Part shown: one piece after another, positions 34,670 to 43,381 of the stretch
How positions within the stretch are numbered: position 1 is the stretch's first letter
Layout of the letters: each line of letters begins with the position of its first letter
From: Lachnospiraceae bacterium oral taxon 096
GTDB taxonomy: Bacteria; Bacillota; Clostridia; Lachnospirales; Lachnospiraceae
Direction: 5' to 3'
Length of the DNA: 64,000 bases
Assembly (NCBI GenBank): GCA_018141845.1
Contig: CP073340.1
Coordinates: 1,761,001-1,825,000, forward strand
The notes under the pieces: model-generated
What the model was told of the DNA's origin: nothing
Database searches by the model: none
Seen by the model: the letters and a program-made list of their open reading frames with translations, nothing else
Program-made: the position numbers and the translations under genes

Positions 34670-35923
34670 CTATTCTGTCTTCTTTACCTTCACATCTCGA
34701 AAAGTCACTTCAGGCTCTCCGCCATCAATCGCTTCTTTATTGATCTTACATATGCCAATGCTTTCATTCGATGGAATTTCATACATCATATCCATCATGA
34801 CATCTTCCATAATGGAGCGCAATCCCCTTGCTCCAGTCTTTCGATCGACAGCAAGTTTGGCCACTTCATGGATGGCATCATCTGTAAATTCAAGTTTAAC
34901 ATCATCAAGTTCAAAGAGCTTTTGATACTGTTTGGTCAAGGCATTCTTTGGCTCAACCAAAATACGAACAAGTGCATCCTCATCGAGTAAATCAAGAGAA
35001 ACCGTGATCGGGACACGACCGATAAATTCTGGAATTAGGCCAAACTTTACCAAATCTTGTGGCATAACTTGACGGAAAAGCTCATCCACAGCTTGAGAAT
35101 TTTTCTCAACAACCTCTGCATTAAATCCAATGCTTCCCTTACTTAGTCTTCGTTCGATAATCTTTTCCAATCCATCAAATGCACCTCCACAAATAAAGAG
35201 GATATTGGTGGTGTCGATTTGAATTAGCTCTTGGTGTGGGTGCTTTCTTCCCCCTTGTGGTGGAACATTGGCAACACTTCCTTCCAAAATTTTTAGAAGT
35301 GCCTGCTGTACCCCCTCTCCGGATACATCTCTTGTAATGGAGACATTTTCTGATTTTTTGGTAATTTTATCAATCTCGTCAATATAGACGATACCATATT
35401 CTGCCCTAGCGACATTGCCATCCGCAGCTTGAATCAGTTTGAGCAAAATATTTTCGACATCCTCACCTACATATCCAGCTTCTGTCAATGTTGTCGCATC
35501 TGCAATGGCAAATGGAACATTTAAAATCTTTGCCAATGTCTGTGCAAGATAGGTTTTTCCTGATCCTGTTGGTCCAAGCATCAAAATATTACTCTTTTGA
35601 ATTTCGACATCGGATTTAGATGTTGCTGTAATTCGCTTATAATGATTATATACCGCAACAGAGAGCACCTTTTTTGCCTCATCCTGACCAATGACATACT
35701 CATCTAGAAATTTTTTAATTTCCTTTGGTTTGAGCAAGTTAATTTCTGCAAAGTCTGCCGAAGCCTTATCATGTGCCTCTTCCTCGATAATCTCACTGCA
35801 AATACCAACACATTCATTACAAATAAATGCATTATGACCTACAAAGAGTTTTCTAAACTTATCCTCTGGTCTGCCACAAAAGGAACAAACAGCTTTCTTT
35901 TTGTCGTCAGATTTTCCTGCCAT
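34670..35923 (-). CDS. clpX: ATP-dependent Clp protease ATP-binding subunit ClpX
   Basis: AAA+ unfoldase that feeds proteins to ClpP. It has 417 aa. The N-terminal zinc-binding domain has [11 protein letters not shown] and [10 protein letters not shown] (four cysteines, about 13-41). Walker A is [12 protein letters not shown] (about 117-128), and Walker B is in VYIDEIDKI (about 183-191). The ClpP-docking IGF-type loop is SIGFNAEV (about 273-280). Sensor 2 lies around GARGLRS (about 369-375). It is 8 bp from clpP and belongs to the tig-clpP-clpX operon. Confidence 0.98.
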   Translation of the reverse strand: MAGKSDDKKKAVCSFCGRPEDKFRKLFVGHNAFICNECVGICSEIIEEEAHDKASADFAEINLLKPKEIKKFLDEYVIGQDEAKKVLSVAVYNHYKRITATSKSDVEIQKSNILMLGPTGSGKTYLAQTLAKILNVPFAIADATTLTEAGYVGEDVENILLKLIQAADGNVARAEYGIVYIDEIDKITKKSENVSITRDVSGEGVQQALLKILEGSVANVPPQGGRKHPHQELIQIDTTNILFICGGAFDGLEKIIERRLSKGSIGFNAEVVEKNSQAVDELFRQVMPQDLVKFGLIPEFIGRVPITVSLDLLDEDALVRILVEPKNALTKQYQKLFELDDVKLEFTDDAIHEVAKLAVDRKTGARGLRSIMEDVMMDMMYEIPSNESIGICKINKEAIDGGEPEVTFRDVKVKKTE

Positions 35924-35931
35924 ATTTCCTC

Positions 35932-36513
35932 CTAGTGATGCTCAATCACTTGGTCAATAAGACCATATTCTAGGGCTTCCTGAGCGGTCATATAATTGTC
36001 TCGCTCAGTGTCTCGCTCAATCACTTCGATTGGCTGACCTGTATTTGCTGCCAGCATCTCATTCATCTTTTTCTTGGTCTTTAAGATGTGTTCTGCTGCA
36101 ATTTTAATCTCTGTCGCCTGTCCTTGTGCACCACCTGATGGCTGATGGATCATAATCTCTGCATTTGGAAGAGCAAATCTTTTTCCCTTTGTTCCACCAG
36201 CAAGCAAAAACGCACCCATACTTGCAGCCATACCCATACAAATGGTGGAAACATCACACTTTACATATTGCATTGTGTCATAGATGGCCATTCCAGAAAC
36301 AACGCTTCCTCCTGGACTGTTGATGTATAAATTAATGTCCTTTGTTGGATCCTCAGATTCAAGAAATAAAATCTGAGCGACAACAAGGCTTGCGGTCACA
36401 TCATTGACTTCATCAGCTAAGAAGATGATTCTGTCCTTAAGTAATCTCGAATAAATGTCAAATGCACGTTCGCCACGACTTGTCGATTCGATGACTGTAG
36501 GGACTAAACTCAT
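35932..36513 (-). CDS. clpP: ATP-dependent Clp protease proteolytic subunit ClpP
   Basis: Serine protease of the Clp machine, 193 aa. The catalytic Ser lies in [11 protein letters not shown] (about S97), the His in [11 protein letters not shown] (about H122) and the Asp in the RDTERDNYM string (about D171). The N-terminal [20 protein letters not shown] is typical, including residues removed on maturation. The order tig-clpP-clpX and the 30-bp gap after tig indicate one transcript. Confidence 0.98.
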   Translation of the reverse strand: MSLVPTVIESTSRGERAFDIYSRLLKDRIIFLADEVNDVTASLVVAQILFLESEDPTKDINLYINSPGGSVVSGMAIYDTMQYVKCDVSTICMGMAASMGAFLLAGGTKGKRFALPNAEIMIHQPSGGAQGQATEIKIAAEHILKTKKKMNEMLAANTGQPIEVIERDTERDNYMTAQEALEYGLIDQVIEHH

Positions 36514-36543
36514 AACTTTTTACCTCCTTAGTTTATTATTGAA

Positions 36544-37830
36544 TTAAACGAACTTTGCATTCTCTACAAGGAAGTTTACTGCCTTTTGAACAGCAAGATC
36601 CTGCTTTAATTGATCAAGACCCTGTGCATTAAAGATCTCTTTGATCTTTTCAATATCCATCTTGTACTGATCTGCCATCTTTTGAAGCTCAGCATTGATC
36701 TCTTCCTCAGTTGCTGCAATATTTTCTGCCTTCACTACGGCCTCTAAAACAACTCTATTGCGAACTCTCTGGAAAGCCTGTGGCTTCATCTGCTCTCTAA
36801 TCTGCTCCATTGTTGTTCCAGTAAATTCCATAAACTGATCAAGAGGAATGCCTTGGCTTTGCATACGTCTTGCATAGTCATTGACCATTTGATCAATCGT
36901 TGAGTCAAGCATTGGATCTGGAATATCAACTTCTGCCTGTGCAGATACCTTATCTACAACAGTGTTCTCATTCGCAATCTTCGCATTCTCTTCCTTTGCA
37001 ACAGCAAGCTTCTTCTTTAAGTCTTCCTTAAATGCATCGAGGGTATCAAATTCGCTCACCTCACTTGCAAACTCATCATTGAGTTCAGGAAGTTCCTTCT
37101 TCTTTGCATCCTTAATCGTTACAGCAAATACAGCAGCCTTACCAGCAAGATCTTTTGCAGCATAATTTTCTGGGAAAGTAACATGAACATCAAAACTCTC
37201 ACCGATATTATGTCCCTTGATTTGTTCCTCAAATCCTTCAATAAAGGCATGGGATCCAATAACTAATGGATAATCTTCACCCTTTCCACCCTCAAAGTGC
37301 ACGCCATCAATAGAACCATCAAAGTCAATCACTGTGTGATCTCCCTCTTCAATGGCACGACCTTCTACAGTCACCATACGAGAGTTGCGATCTTGCTCGC
37401 CCTTTAACGCATTTTCAATATCCTCATCGGTCACTTCAGCATTGGCCTTTTCTACTTCAATTCCCTTATAGTTATTTAACTTAACCTCAGGGTATACAGC
37501 AACAAGTGCCTCATACTCAAAATCTTCGCCCTTTGCAACTTTAGTGATGGTAATCTCTGGTCTTGAAACAATTTCAAGCTTTGACTCCTGCATTGCTGCT
37601 GGATAAGAATTGTCAATGGCAACATTTATTGCATCATCAAGTAATGCACCTAAGCCAAAGTGCTTTTCTACCATAGCTTGTGTAGCATGTCCTTTTCTAA
37701 AACCTGGAACAGCAAATTTGTTTTTATTCTTCTCATAAGAAGTCTTGATCGCTTTAGTGAAATCATCAGCAGCCACAGTAATTGTGAGCTTTGCCATATT
37801 TTTCTCTAAATTTTCTACCTTTAAACTCAT
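36544..37830 (-). CDS. tig: Trigger factor, ribosome-associated chaperone/prolyl isomerase
   Basis: Binds next to the nascent-chain exit tunnel and helps folding. It has 428 aa from the ATG at 37830 (AAGGAG 9 bp upstream); an in-frame extension to 37869 has no ribosome site. The N-terminal ribosome-binding domain carries a variant of the signature GFRKGHAT (FRK motif, about 43-50). The FKBP-type PPIase domain is at about 150-235 (GDHTVIDFDGSIDG), and the C-terminal helical arms make up the rest. It has a consensus promoter and starts the tig-clpP-clpX operon. Confidence 0.97.
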   Translation of the reverse strand: MSLKVENLEKNMAKLTITVAADDFTKAIKTSYEKNKNKFAVPGFRKGHATQAMVEKHFGLGALLDDAINVAIDNSYPAAMQESKLEIVSRPEITITKVAKGEDFEYEALVAVYPEVKLNNYKGIEVEKANAEVTDEDIENALKGEQDRNSRMVTVEGRAIEEGDHTVIDFDGSIDGVHFEGGKGEDYPLVIGSHAFIEGFEEQIKGHNIGESFDVHVTFPENYAAKDLAGKAAVFAVTIKDAKKKELPELNDEFASEVSEFDTLDAFKEDLKKKLAVAKEENAKIANENTVVDKVSAQAEVDIPDPMLDSTIDQMVNDYARRMQSQGIPLDQFMEFTGTTMEQIREQMKPQAFQRVRNRVVLEAVVKAENIAATEEEINAELQKMADQYKMDIEKIKEIFNAQGLDQLKQDLAVQKAVNFLVENAKFV

Positions 37831-37869
37831 AAATGGATTCTCCTTTAGTGTTTTGCGTTTCAAATCCAC

Positions 37870-37898
37870 ATTATATCATATAAAAATACTCTATTCAA
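37870..37898 (-). promoter_or_regulatory. tig-clpP-clpX promoter
   Basis: On the minus strand TTGAAT (37893-37898), a 17-bp spacer and TATAAT (37870-37875), about 40 bp upstream of the tig start codon. It lies directly behind the terminator of the putative small RNA. Confidence 0.75.
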
Positions 37899-37906
37899 GT
37901 GATAAG

Positions 37907-37952
37907 ATAATAAAAAGAACGCCCAGCGAATCTAGCCGCTTGGACGTTCTTT
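37907..37952 (-). terminator. Terminator of the putative small RNA
   Basis: On the minus strand an 8-bp stem (AAAGAACG with CGTTCTTT, 37914-37921 against 37945-37952) is extended by TCC/GGG, a bulged A and AGCG/CGCT, closing on an 8-nt loop and followed by TTTTTATT. The plus-strand fold is weaker, which supports minus-strand use. Confidence 0.8.
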
Positions 37953-38050
37953 TTTTCATTAAATAGATGAAATCGCTTGTGCAACGAGGCAATCAACCGA
38001 TGCATTATCTAATGTAGTCTCTGGCCTCTGGCAACTGGACTTTTATCATC
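37907..38050 (-). ncRNA. Putative small RNA gene (about 145 nt) between rnfB and tig
   Basis: This stretch has its own promoter (38057-38085) and its own strong terminator (37907-37952) but no reading frame. Counting from the -10 box, the transcript should start near 38050. It can fold into a long bulged hairpin. The 5' GATGATAA pairs with TTTCATC just before the terminator, and further in TGC pairs with GCA and GAGGC with GCCTC. A 5'-to-3' closing stem with an open middle resembles 6S RNA in outline, but I see no diagnostic 6S sequence and make no family claim. tig has its own promoter downstream, so the RNA is not a tig leader. Confidence 0.55.
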
Positions 38051-38056
38051 TCTTTT

Positions 38057-38085
38057 AGTATACCCCAAAGTTTTTTCTTTTTCAA
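38057..38085 (-). promoter_or_regulatory. Promoter of the putative small RNA
   Basis: On the minus strand TTGAAA (38080-38085), a 17-bp spacer and TATACT (38057-38062). It begins 6 bp after the rnfB stop codon. Confidence 0.7.
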
Positions 38086-38090
38086 GACCA

Positions 38091-38897
38091 TCAAGCAATC
38101 TTTTTGTCAGTTTGAATAACCTTTGTTGGACACTTTTGTGCACAAGCTCCACAATTTACACACTTACTGTAGTCAACCTGAGCAACATTGCCATTCATGT
38201 GTATTGCATCAAACTTACATTGTTTTGTACAGAGCGTACATCCAATGCAGCCCACACTACAATGACTTTTCACATCTTTTCCTTTATCCTGTGAATAGCA
38301 CTGTACAAGATGATGGGATTGATATGGTACAAGCTCAATCAATTTCTTTGGACAAGCCTCCACGCACTTTCCGCAGGCAACGCATTTTTCTTTGTCAACA
38401 ACTGAAATTCCATCGACAATATGAATAGCATCAAATGCACATGCCTTGACGCAGGAACCAAATCCCATACATCCATAGGAACAAGACTTTCCGCCAAATC
38501 CTGGAACAACACTCGCTTGATTACAATCTGTGATACCAAAGTAATTGTATTTTTCTTTGCTCTTATCGCATGTTCCCTTACAGCGAACAAAGGCGACCTT
38601 TTTTTCGCTCTCTCCAGCAGAAACACCCATAATTTCTGCGATCACTGCAGCTACTGGAGCACCACCTACTGGACAGCGGTTTACTTCTGCTTCTCCACAG
38701 GCAATGGCCTTTGCCAAACCATCACAACCTGGATATCCACAACCACCACAGTTATTTCCTGGAAGCGCTTCTCTGACTGCAATTTCTCTTGGATCAACTT
38801 CAATTGCAAATTTTTCGCTGGCTACGCCCAATAACACACCAACCAAGATGCCAACAACACCAACAACAATGGCGGCAATAATTACACCTGTTATCAT
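38091..38897 (-). CDS. rnfB: Rnf complex subunit B (ferredoxin-accepting iron-sulfur subunit)
   Basis: Takes electrons from reduced ferredoxin into the membrane-bound Rnf complex. It has 268 aa. A hydrophobic N-terminal anchor (about 1-26) is followed by the domain with the first [4Fe-4S] motif, NCGGCGYPGCDGLA (about 49-62). Several ferredoxin-like clusters follow: CSYGCMGFGSCVKAC (about 137-151), CVACGKCVEACP (about 171-182), CSVGCIGCTLCTKQC (about 213-227) and CVNCGACAQKCP (about 247-258). This is a cysteine-rich form, as in clostridial Rnf. It is the last gene of the rnfCDGEAB operon. No terminator follows directly; a separate promoter starts 6 bp later. Confidence 0.96.
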   Translation of the reverse strand: MITGVIIAAIVVGVVGILVGVLLGVASEKFAIEVDPREIAVREALPGNNCGGCGYPGCDGLAKAIACGEAEVNRCPVGGAPVAAVIAEIMGVSAGESEKKVAFVRCKGTCDKSKEKYNYFGITDCNQASVVPGFGGKSCSYGCMGFGSCVKACAFDAIHIVDGISVVDKEKCVACGKCVEACPKKLIELVPYQSHHLVQCYSQDKGKDVKSHCSVGCIGCTLCTKQCKFDAIHMNGNVAQVDYSKCVNCGACAQKCPTKVIQTDKKIA

Positions 38898-38910
38898 ATT
38901 TTCCTCCCTC

Positions 38911-39486
38911 TTAAATCAGTCCTGAGAATCCACAAAAGGCAATGGCCATTAATCCTGCGGTAACCAATACAATTGGCATTCCCCGAAAGTTGAAAGGAAC
39001 TTCTGACTCATTAATTTTCTCACGAATACCCGCAAGTAAAACGATAGAAAGTGCAAAGCCACATGATGTACCTACACCGTAAATAATACTCTGTGCGAAA
39101 TTGTATTCCTTAGCAACATTGTCAAGAGCCACACCAAGTACAGCACAATTCGTTGTGATCAGTGGAAGGTACACACCTAAAGATTCATACAGACTATGCA
39201 TATTCTTTTTCATAAACATTTCTACAAATTGTACAAGTGCTGCGATTAAAAGAATAAATACAATCGTTTGCATATATTCAAGGTGCGTAGGAATCAATAC
39301 CAATTTATAAATACGATCAGCCAAAATAGAAGACAGCGTAATGACAAAGACAACGGCAATTCCCATTCCAGAGGCTGTTTCTACCTTCTTTGAAACACCA
39401 AGGAAGGGGCATAGTCCTAGGAAACGGCTCAATACAACATTGCTGACGAGTATGGAACTAATGAGCAATAAAATAAGATCTCTCAT
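38911..39486 (-). CDS. rnfA: Rnf complex membrane subunit A
   Basis: Integral membrane subunit of 191 aa with six hydrophobic helices. Together with RnfE it forms the pseudo-symmetrical core that holds an intramembrane iron-sulfur centre. Conserved strings: NVVLSRFLGLCPFLGVSKK (about 15-33, with the cysteine of the LGLCPFLGV motif) and TNCAVLGVAL (about 112-121, with the second cysteine). The start follows rnfE after 3 bp. Role in ion-translocating electron transfer from ferredoxin to NAD+ is known for the family. Confidence 0.96.
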   Translation of the reverse strand: MRDLILLLISSILVSNVVLSRFLGLCPFLGVSKKVETASGMGIAVVFVITLSSILADRIYKLVLIPTHLEYMQTIVFILLIAALVQFVEMFMKKNMHSLYESLGVYLPLITTNCAVLGVALDNVAKEYNFAQSIIYGVGTSCGFALSIVLLAGIREKINESEVPFNFRGMPIVLVTAGLMAIAFCGFSGLI

Positions 39487-39489
39487 CGT

Positions 39490-40251
39490 TTATTCTCCCT
39501 TCTTTACTTGTGCTGCCTTGGCAGCAGCCTCTTTTTTCTTTTCTGCTTCTTTAGCCACTTCTTCAGCTAAAGTAATGTGATTTTCTACACTGCTTGCCCC
39601 ATGACAATGCAAGCAATCGCCACCACAAGAAAGTTCAGAACGGACAACAGAACCATTGGTTGCACTTGGCATCTTTAATTTATTTTGCAATGCAGAGAGC
39701 ACAGCTAATACAAAGAATGCACCAGGTGCAAGGACAAAGATGGAAATTCTAAAGTCCTGTGGGATAATTTCAAATCCTAAGATGGCACCTGCTCCAATTA
39801 GCTCACGAACAAAGGCAATACAGCTAAGAGAAATCGTAAATCCAAGTCCCATACCAAGTCCATCAAAAAAGCTTGGAATAGCAGGATTCTTTGATGCGTA
39901 GGACTCCGCGCGTCCAAGAATAATACAGTTGACAACAATCAAAGGAATATAAATGCCCAGCGAAGTGTAAAGTGCTGGAAAGTATCCTTGCATTAAGAGC
40001 TGTACAACCGTTACTAAAGATGCAACAATAACAATAAATGCTGGAATTCTCACTCTGTCGGGAATGATATTTCTCATTGCACCAATAATCATATTGGAAA
40101 ACATCAATACGGCGGTTGTCGAAAGTCCCATACCTAAGGCATTGATAACGGATGTTGTAACAGCAAGTGTTGGACACATTCCCAACATCAATACAAAAGT
40201 AGGGTTTTCTTTGATGATACCATTGTATAATCGTTCAGTATTTCTATTCAT
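39490..40251 (-). CDS. rnfE: Rnf complex membrane subunit E, with cysteine-containing C-terminal extension
   Basis: Integral membrane subunit, 253 aa, homologous to RnfA. The string NPTFVLMLGMCPTLAVT (about 16-32) and VVNCIILGRAESYA (about 107-120) carry the conserved cysteines of the core. The usual RnfE is about 200-230 aa. This one continues past the last helix with a soluble tail that contains C209, C213 and C216 (SCGGDCLHCHG) and then a helical Glu/Lys/Ala-rich end. The tail could bind a metal or a further iron-sulfur centre; that is inference. Gaps to rnfG (11 bp) and rnfA (3 bp) show tight coupling. Confidence 0.95.
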   Translation of the reverse strand: MNRNTERLYNGIIKENPTFVLMLGMCPTLAVTTSVINALGMGLSTTAVLMFSNMIIGAMRNIIPDRVRIPAFIVIVASLVTVVQLLMQGYFPALYTSLGIYIPLIVVNCIILGRAESYASKNPAIPSFFDGLGMGLGFTISLSCIAFVRELIGAGAILGFEIIPQDFRISIFVLAPGAFFVLAVLSALQNKLKMPSATNGSVVRSELSCGGDCLHCHGASSVENHITLAEEVAKEAEKKKEAAAKAAQVKKGE

Positions 40252-40262
40252 TTTTCTCCCCC

Positions 40263-40877
40263 TTACTTTCCTACATAGTTATTGGCAAAGAATAATGCAG
40301 CATTGACCGCGTTAGTGACGGCCTTTGAGGTAATGGTCGAACCACTAATGGCATCAATTTCATTGTCTTGCTTCTTTCCAGTTTTTGTGACAACAAATGC
40401 ATCAACTTTTTTGCCATTGTATTGTTGGTTAAATTTTGGTTCTTTGGCACGCATACCAAGACCTGGTGTCTCTGCAAGAGTTAAAAATGCAATGCTATTT
40501 ACTGTGCCATCCTTTGTAATTCCAACAGAAATCTTGACATCTCCACCATAGCCATCCTTTGATGTGGATGTCACTACACTACCAACAACATTTCCTGATG
40601 CATCCACTGCATCGACGACTTCATTGATCAAAACTTTTCCAAAACCTTTATTGGCAAGTTCTGTATTAGCTTGTTCAATGGCAGCAGTTTCGCTCTCATT
40701 TTCCTTGAAACTTTCTGCATCGGCAAAAACCTTTTTGTATGCTTCTTGTTTTGCCTTTTCCATTGCGATGGCAATGGGTTCTGCTGTGATTTGATAGACA
40801 GCACCCAATAAAACACCAGAAATCAGTGTAATCATAAATAGGGTAAAAGCATCCTTCATAAATCCTGATTTTTTCAT
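40263..40877 (-). CDS. rnfG: Rnf complex subunit G (covalent FMN subunit)
   Basis: 204 aa. One N-terminal transmembrane helix (about 10-30) anchors an extracytoplasmic domain that carries covalent FMN. The attachment motif S(T)GAT-like appears as ISGSTITS near the C-terminus, with T181 the likely flavin-bearing residue. The preceding string AETPGLGMRA (about 129-138) is also conserved. It abuts rnfD with no gap. Function follows the family: one-electron flavin carrier between RnfD and the rest of the chain. Confidence 0.95.
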   Translation of the reverse strand: MKKSGFMKDAFTLFMITLISGVLLGAVYQITAEPIAIAMEKAKQEAYKKVFADAESFKENESETAAIEQANTELANKGFGKVLINEVVDAVDASGNVVGSVVTSTSKDGYGGDVKISVGITKDGTVNSIAFLTLAETPGLGMRAKEPKFNQQYNGKKVDAFVVTKTGKKQDNEIDAISGSTITSKAVTNAVNAALFFANNYVGK

Positions 40878-41846
40878 TTATTTGCCCTCCCTTCCAAATG
40901 CCTTCGGAATGGTTGCTTTCTCAATCAAAGGTGCGACAATGTTGCCAAGAATAATGGCATAAGAAACACCTTCTGCGTTTGCACCAAAGAGACGGAAAAT
41001 TCCTGTTAAAATACCAATAAAAATTCCATAAAGAATTTGTCCATTTGGCGTAATTGGTGTTGTTGTGTAATCTGTAGCCATAAAGAAAGCACCAAAAATT
41101 AATCCACCACCTAAAATATGAAATAAAACAAAAGAAGGGTCATGTTCTCCAAACACGAACACAAATACTGCAACAGTCAAAATATAAGCGATTGGTGTTC
41201 GCAGGTTAATTACTCTTCGGATCAACAAATAAGCCACACCAATTAAAAGGGCAATGACAGATACTTCACCAATTGTTCCAGGAATATGTCCAATGAACAA
41301 GTCAGCGAAAGAATAGCTTTCCTTGATGGTAGCCATCGTGTTTCCTGTCGCTCTTGCTGCACGAAGAGCTGCAAGAGGAGTTGCTCCTGTAATGGCATCA
41401 AAGCCTAATCTCTTTGAAGTAAAATTGGTCATTTTACCAGCAAAGGAAATCAACAGAAAACATCTTGCGGCGAGTGCAGGGTTCATCCAGTTAAATCCGA
41501 TGCCACCATAGAGTTGCTTTACAACAATAATGGCAAAAACACCACCGAGCATTGGAATCCATACAGGAATCTCTGGTGGCATATTAAGTGCCAAAATCAT
41601 ACCTGTGACCACGGCAGACAAATCTCCAATGGTCTGCTCTTTTTTCATTCCTCTTTGAAATAAATACTCTGCTGCAACACAAGCAAATACAGTTCCAACG
41701 AGAATAATCAATGCGGAAATACCAAATTGATAGATACCAAAGACGCTCGCTGGGAGCATCGCAATAATGACATCGAGCATAATCCCTCTGGTTGATGAAT
41801 TATCACGCACATGGGAAGATGCTGATACATTGTATAAATTTTCCAT
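40878..41846 (-). CDS. rnfD: Rnf complex membrane subunit D (covalent FMN)
   Basis: 322 aa with about nine or ten transmembrane helices. The flavinylation motif is AITGATPLAA (about 151-160), with T156 as the probable FMN-linked residue. Other landmarks: GGIGFNWMNPALAARCF (about 114-130) and the C-terminal YGIFIGILTGIFRLFG. It directly follows rnfC and precedes rnfG without spacing. Likely part of the ion-pumping path. Confidence 0.96.
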   Translation of the reverse strand: MENLYNVSASSHVRDNSSTRGIMLDVIIAMLPASVFGIYQFGISALIILVGTVFACVAAEYLFQRGMKKEQTIGDLSAVVTGMILALNMPPEIPVWIPMLGGVFAIIVVKQLYGGIGFNWMNPALAARCFLLISFAGKMTNFTSKRLGFDAITGATPLAALRAARATGNTMATIKESYSFADLFIGHIPGTIGEVSVIALLIGVAYLLIRRVINLRTPIAYILTVAVFVFVFGEHDPSFVLFHILGGGLIFGAFFMATDYTTTPITPNGQILYGIFIGILTGIFRLFGANAEGVSYAIILGNIVAPLIEKATIPKAFGREGK

Positions 41847-43211
41847 TTACTTTCCCTCCCCTGCAGCGGCCTTTTCCTTTGCTGCCTGTGCAGCCTTTCT
41901 TCGATTTGCTGCAACAATTGCTCTCATAAATTTAAATCCTTGAGTCAATGGTCTTTTTGCTGGGCAGACATAAGTGCAGGAACCGCACTCCATACATTCC
42001 ATACCATTTAGTTTTTCAAAAGCCTCTGCATCATTTGCGATTGCTGTCTCCATCATCAACTGTGGCACTAGATTGCTCGGGCACACCTTGACACAACGAC
42101 CACATCGTATACATGCCGTTGTCTTTGATTGAGCCACCTGATCTTTTAGCATACAAGTGAGTGCTGATGATGTCTTAGCTACAGGAATATCTGTCGTAAA
42201 TAAAGCTTGTCCCATCATTGGTCCACCAGATACAATTTTTTCTGGTTGTGATTTAAATCCACCTGCGGCAGCAATTAACTCATTGTAGTTTGTGCCAAGT
42301 CGCACATTAAAGTTTTGTGGATTTTGAATAGCATCGCCAGTAATCGTAATAATTTTTCGTATCAATGGTGTCTGCTTTGCCACAGCCATATAAATAGAGA
42401 TGACGGTATCCACATTGTCAACAACACATCCTGCATCTGCTGGCAGCATTGACGAATTAATTTTTCTACCTGTGACAGCCTTGATAATCGATCGCTCTCC
42501 ACCTTGTGGGTACTTGGTCAACAGTTCACAAACCTCTATTCTTGATTCATTTTTTACCAACTCTTGCAACTTTTTTATTGCTTCTGGCTTATTGTTTTCA
42601 ACAGCAATAACACCCTTGGCCTTGTCAAATAATTGCAAAATGATTTTTAGGCCACCAACAATTTTTTCTGGCTCCTCAATCATCATGCGGTAATCGCTTG
42701 TCAAATATGGCTCGCACTCTGCACCATTGACAATGACATAGTCAATCGCATTTTCATCCTTTGGTGTGAGCTTGACATGTGTTGGAAATCCCGCACCACC
42801 AAGTCCGACAATTCCTGCCTCTTTGATAATGTCTCGAATTTCCTGTTTTGATAGCTTGCTTGCGTCTCTATCCTTCCCAAAATTTGGAATGGTTCGGTAC
42901 TCCCCATCATTTTGAACAATGATGGAATTTACCATACTTCCGTTGGCAACTCTTCGATTTTCAATCTTAGTTACCTTTCCGGACACTGAGCAGATGACAT
43001 TGGCAGAAATAAATCCCGACGCTTCACCAATTTTTTGACCAACAAGCACTTCGTCTCCCACGGACACCAGCGGTTTTGCTGGTGCGCCAATATGCTGTGC
43101 CATTGGATATACGAGCTCACCTTGTGGTAATACTACCTTTACTGGCTTATCCATCGAAAGTTCTTTTCCCTCAAATGGATGGATTCCACCTCTAAATGTC
43201 GCTAATTTCAT
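41847..43211 (-). CDS. rnfC: Rnf complex subunit C (NADH-reactive iron-sulfur flavoprotein)
   Basis: 454 aa from the ATG at 43211, which has GGAAGAGG about 7 bp upstream; an in-frame extension to 43250 lacks one. The N-terminus MKLATFRGGIHPFEGK is typical. The flavin and NADH-binding part shows GLGGAGFPTHVKL (about 137-149), and two [4Fe-4S] motifs lie at CIRCGRCVKVCP and CMECGSCTYVCP in the C-terminal third (about 363-420). It is the first gene of the operon and is served by the promoter at 43283-43311. It would reduce NAD+ with electrons from ferredoxin, or the reverse. Confidence 0.97.
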   Translation of the reverse strand: MKLATFRGGIHPFEGKELSMDKPVKVVLPQGELVYPMAQHIGAPAKPLVSVGDEVLVGQKIGEASGFISANVICSVSGKVTKIENRRVANGSMVNSIIVQNDGEYRTIPNFGKDRDASKLSKQEIRDIIKEAGIVGLGGAGFPTHVKLTPKDENAIDYVIVNGAECEPYLTSDYRMMIEEPEKIVGGLKIILQLFDKAKGVIAVENNKPEAIKKLQELVKNESRIEVCELLTKYPQGGERSIIKAVTGRKINSSMLPADAGCVVDNVDTVISIYMAVAKQTPLIRKIITITGDAIQNPQNFNVRLGTNYNELIAAAGGFKSQPEKIVSGGPMMGQALFTTDIPVAKTSSALTCMLKDQVAQSKTTACIRCGRCVKVCPSNLVPQLMMETAIANDAEAFEKLNGMECMECGSCTYVCPAKRPLTQGFKFMRAIVAANRRKAAQAAKEKAAAGEGK

Positions 43212-43254
43212 AGCTTTTCCTCTTCCTTTCTTACTTGTTTTTTTGCACAAAAAA

Positions 43255-43334
43255 GCACTACTTAAGCACAGCGCTCCATTAAATTATACCATTCGATTTT
43301 TGGCTTTTCAATGTTTCGCTAACTTAAGTAGTGC
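43255..43334 (-). terminator. Long-range inverted repeat behind argS, with the rnf promoter in its loop
   Basis: GCACTACTTAAG (43255-43266) is a perfect 12-bp inverted copy of 43323-43334. A second pair, AGCG/CGCT (43270-43273 against 43317-43320), lengthens the stem. On the minus strand the structure ends in TTTTTT, so an argS transcript that reaches it has both arms and should terminate. A transcript starting at the rnf promoter has only the second arm and should not. Confidence 0.6.
43283..43311 (-). promoter_or_regulatory. rnf operon promoter
   Basis: On the minus strand TTGAAA (43306-43311), a 17-bp spacer and TATAAT (43283-43288), about 72 bp upstream of the rnfC start. It lies inside the loop of the inverted repeat. 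Confidence 0.8.
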
Positions 43335-43381
43335 ATTTTTTCTAAAACATTTTGATATTTTTTTGTCGTTTTAGTGATTTC

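Noticed and set aside
37907..38050. Firm call of the putative small RNA as 6S RNA
   Set aside because: The fold outline is suggestive, but no diagnostic sequence was found. It is left as an unclassified candidate.
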